Below, piece by piece: positions 6,513-6,928 of a DNA stretch of 6,928 bases. The DNA is from an uncultured Kouleothrix sp. (GTDB lineage Bacteria > Chloroflexota > Chloroflexia > Chloroflexales > Roseiflexaceae): NCBI GenBank assembly GCA_937858455.1, contig CALLYN010000876.1, positions 1 to 6,928 of the forward strand. The letters are read 5' to 3'. The position numbers and the translations under genes were made by a program. The notes below the pieces were generated by a model. That model made no database searches. It saw only the letters and a program-made list of their open reading frames with translations, and was not told where the DNA came from. Each line of letters starts with the position of its first letter. Positions within the stretch are counted from its first letter, which is position 1.

Positions 6513-6928
6513 ACCGCCTTGGGCGCGCAATCGCCCTCAGCTCTTCATCGCTCAGGCTCGCAAAGTCGATCGGCTGGGTCGGGAGGTCGTCGTACTCGGC
6601 GCGCAGCTCGCGGACGACCATCTGAATGCCGTCGATCACGTCGCTCGCGCGCATCTGCTTCGGATCGAGCGCATTGACCGCGTGAAACAGCTTGGCGTGC
6701 GCGAGCTTGAGCAGGGTTACGCGTGCCTCGTGGTCTTCCTCGCGCTCGGCGTCGTATGCGTCGCGCCGTTTCTGCTGCTCGGCGGCATCCCAGGCGGCCG
6801 CGCGCGTGCGCCACTGCCAGGCCTCGGCGGCGTCCTTCCAGGCGCCCGGAATATCGCGCGCCGGCTCCTGCTGCTCTTTGGCGCGCTCGGCGTTGTAGAT
6901 GCTGAGCAGCGAGCGCGCGGGGCCGGCC
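6511..6928 (-). CDS. Terminase small subunit-like protein, 5'-truncated
   Basis: The frame read leftward from the right edge is open for 138 codons to a TGA at 6513-6511; the start lies outside the window. The visible part begins AGPARSLLSIYNAERAKEQQ and contains a tryptophan-rich helical patch (Trp at visible residues 30, 37, 39 and 46, pattern W-x6-W-x-W-x6-W), then a strongly charged probable coiled coil (about 48-70), a further helical region and a basic end (ARPRR). Proteins with this W-rich patch commonly sit just before terminase large subunit genes, and small subunits bind the packaging site and recruit the large subunit. The role is inferred mainly from position: the N-terminal DNA-binding part cannot be seen. 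The stop is 9 nt before the terminase large start, and the TGAGGGG around it doubles as that gene's ribosome binding site. It could instead be an unrelated phage DNA-binding protein. Confidence 0.6.
   Translation of the reverse strand, partial: AGPARSLLSIYNAERAKEQQEPARDIPGAWKDAAEAWQWRTRAAAWDAAEQQKRRDAYDAEREEDHEARVTLLKLAHAKLFHAVNALDPKQMRASDVIDGIQMVVRELRAEYDDLPTQPIDFASLSDEELRAIARPRR

Noticed and set aside
6545..6814. Minus-strand 89-codon frame rich in Arg
   Set aside because: Its extreme Arg/Ala bias marks an out-of-frame reading of the small subunit-like gene, whose own frame stays open to the window edge and gives a balanced protein.
1..6928. CRISPR array, tRNA, rRNA, insertion sequence, att site or integrase
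   Set aside because: I saw no regularly spaced direct repeats, cloverleaf-like segments, terminal inverted repeats or recombinase motifs, and the coding density leaves no room for such elements.

Overview
The window is a late-gene segment of a tailed double-stranded DNA phage or prophage (Caudoviricetes-type packaging and head genes). All seven supported genes lie on the minus strand and are read from right to left. The DNA is GC-rich with unusually frequent CGATCG palindromes, which points to a high-GC bacterial host. Chloroflexota (Roseiflexus/Chloroflexus-like) is a weak guess from general resemblance of the proteins. No integrase, repressor, tRNA, att site or host gene is visible, so prophage and free phage cannot be told apart.

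Layout in transcription order: (1) the C-terminal part of a terminase small subunit-like protein (6928-6511, 5' end outside the window); (2) a complete terminase large subunit with ATPase and nuclease motifs (6501-4963); (3) a small HExxH zinc-peptidase-like protein (4966-4568); (4) a 444-residue modular virion structural protein (4581-3247); (5) an Ig-like plus LamG/concanavalin-like adhesin (3243-2263); (6) a right-handed parallel beta-helix, tailspike-like protein (2263-1340); (7) a portal protein of the SPP1 gp6-like type (1319-3). A further gene may begin at the portal stop codon and run off the left edge.

The genes form one tightly packed operon: junctions are 9-nt gap, ATGA overlap, 14-nt overlap, 3-nt gap, TAATG overlap, then a 20-nt gap before the portal gene. 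No promoter or terminator is visible and no stretch over 300 bases lacks a gene. The terminase genes would cut and pump DNA through the portal. The three genes between them look like surface or host-recognition proteins, possibly a virion appendage or capsid decoration.

The main oddity is architectural. Terminase large subunit and portal genes are usually adjacent or nearly so, but here about 3.2 kb of adhesin-like genes separates them. That block is also depleted in CGATCG (4 copies in 3242 bp, against 18 in the remaining 3686 bp) and has local AT-rich patches, consistent with a module of different origin. I see no clear evidence of a wholly new defence or mobile system; the cassette and the HExxH protein are the parts worth a second look.
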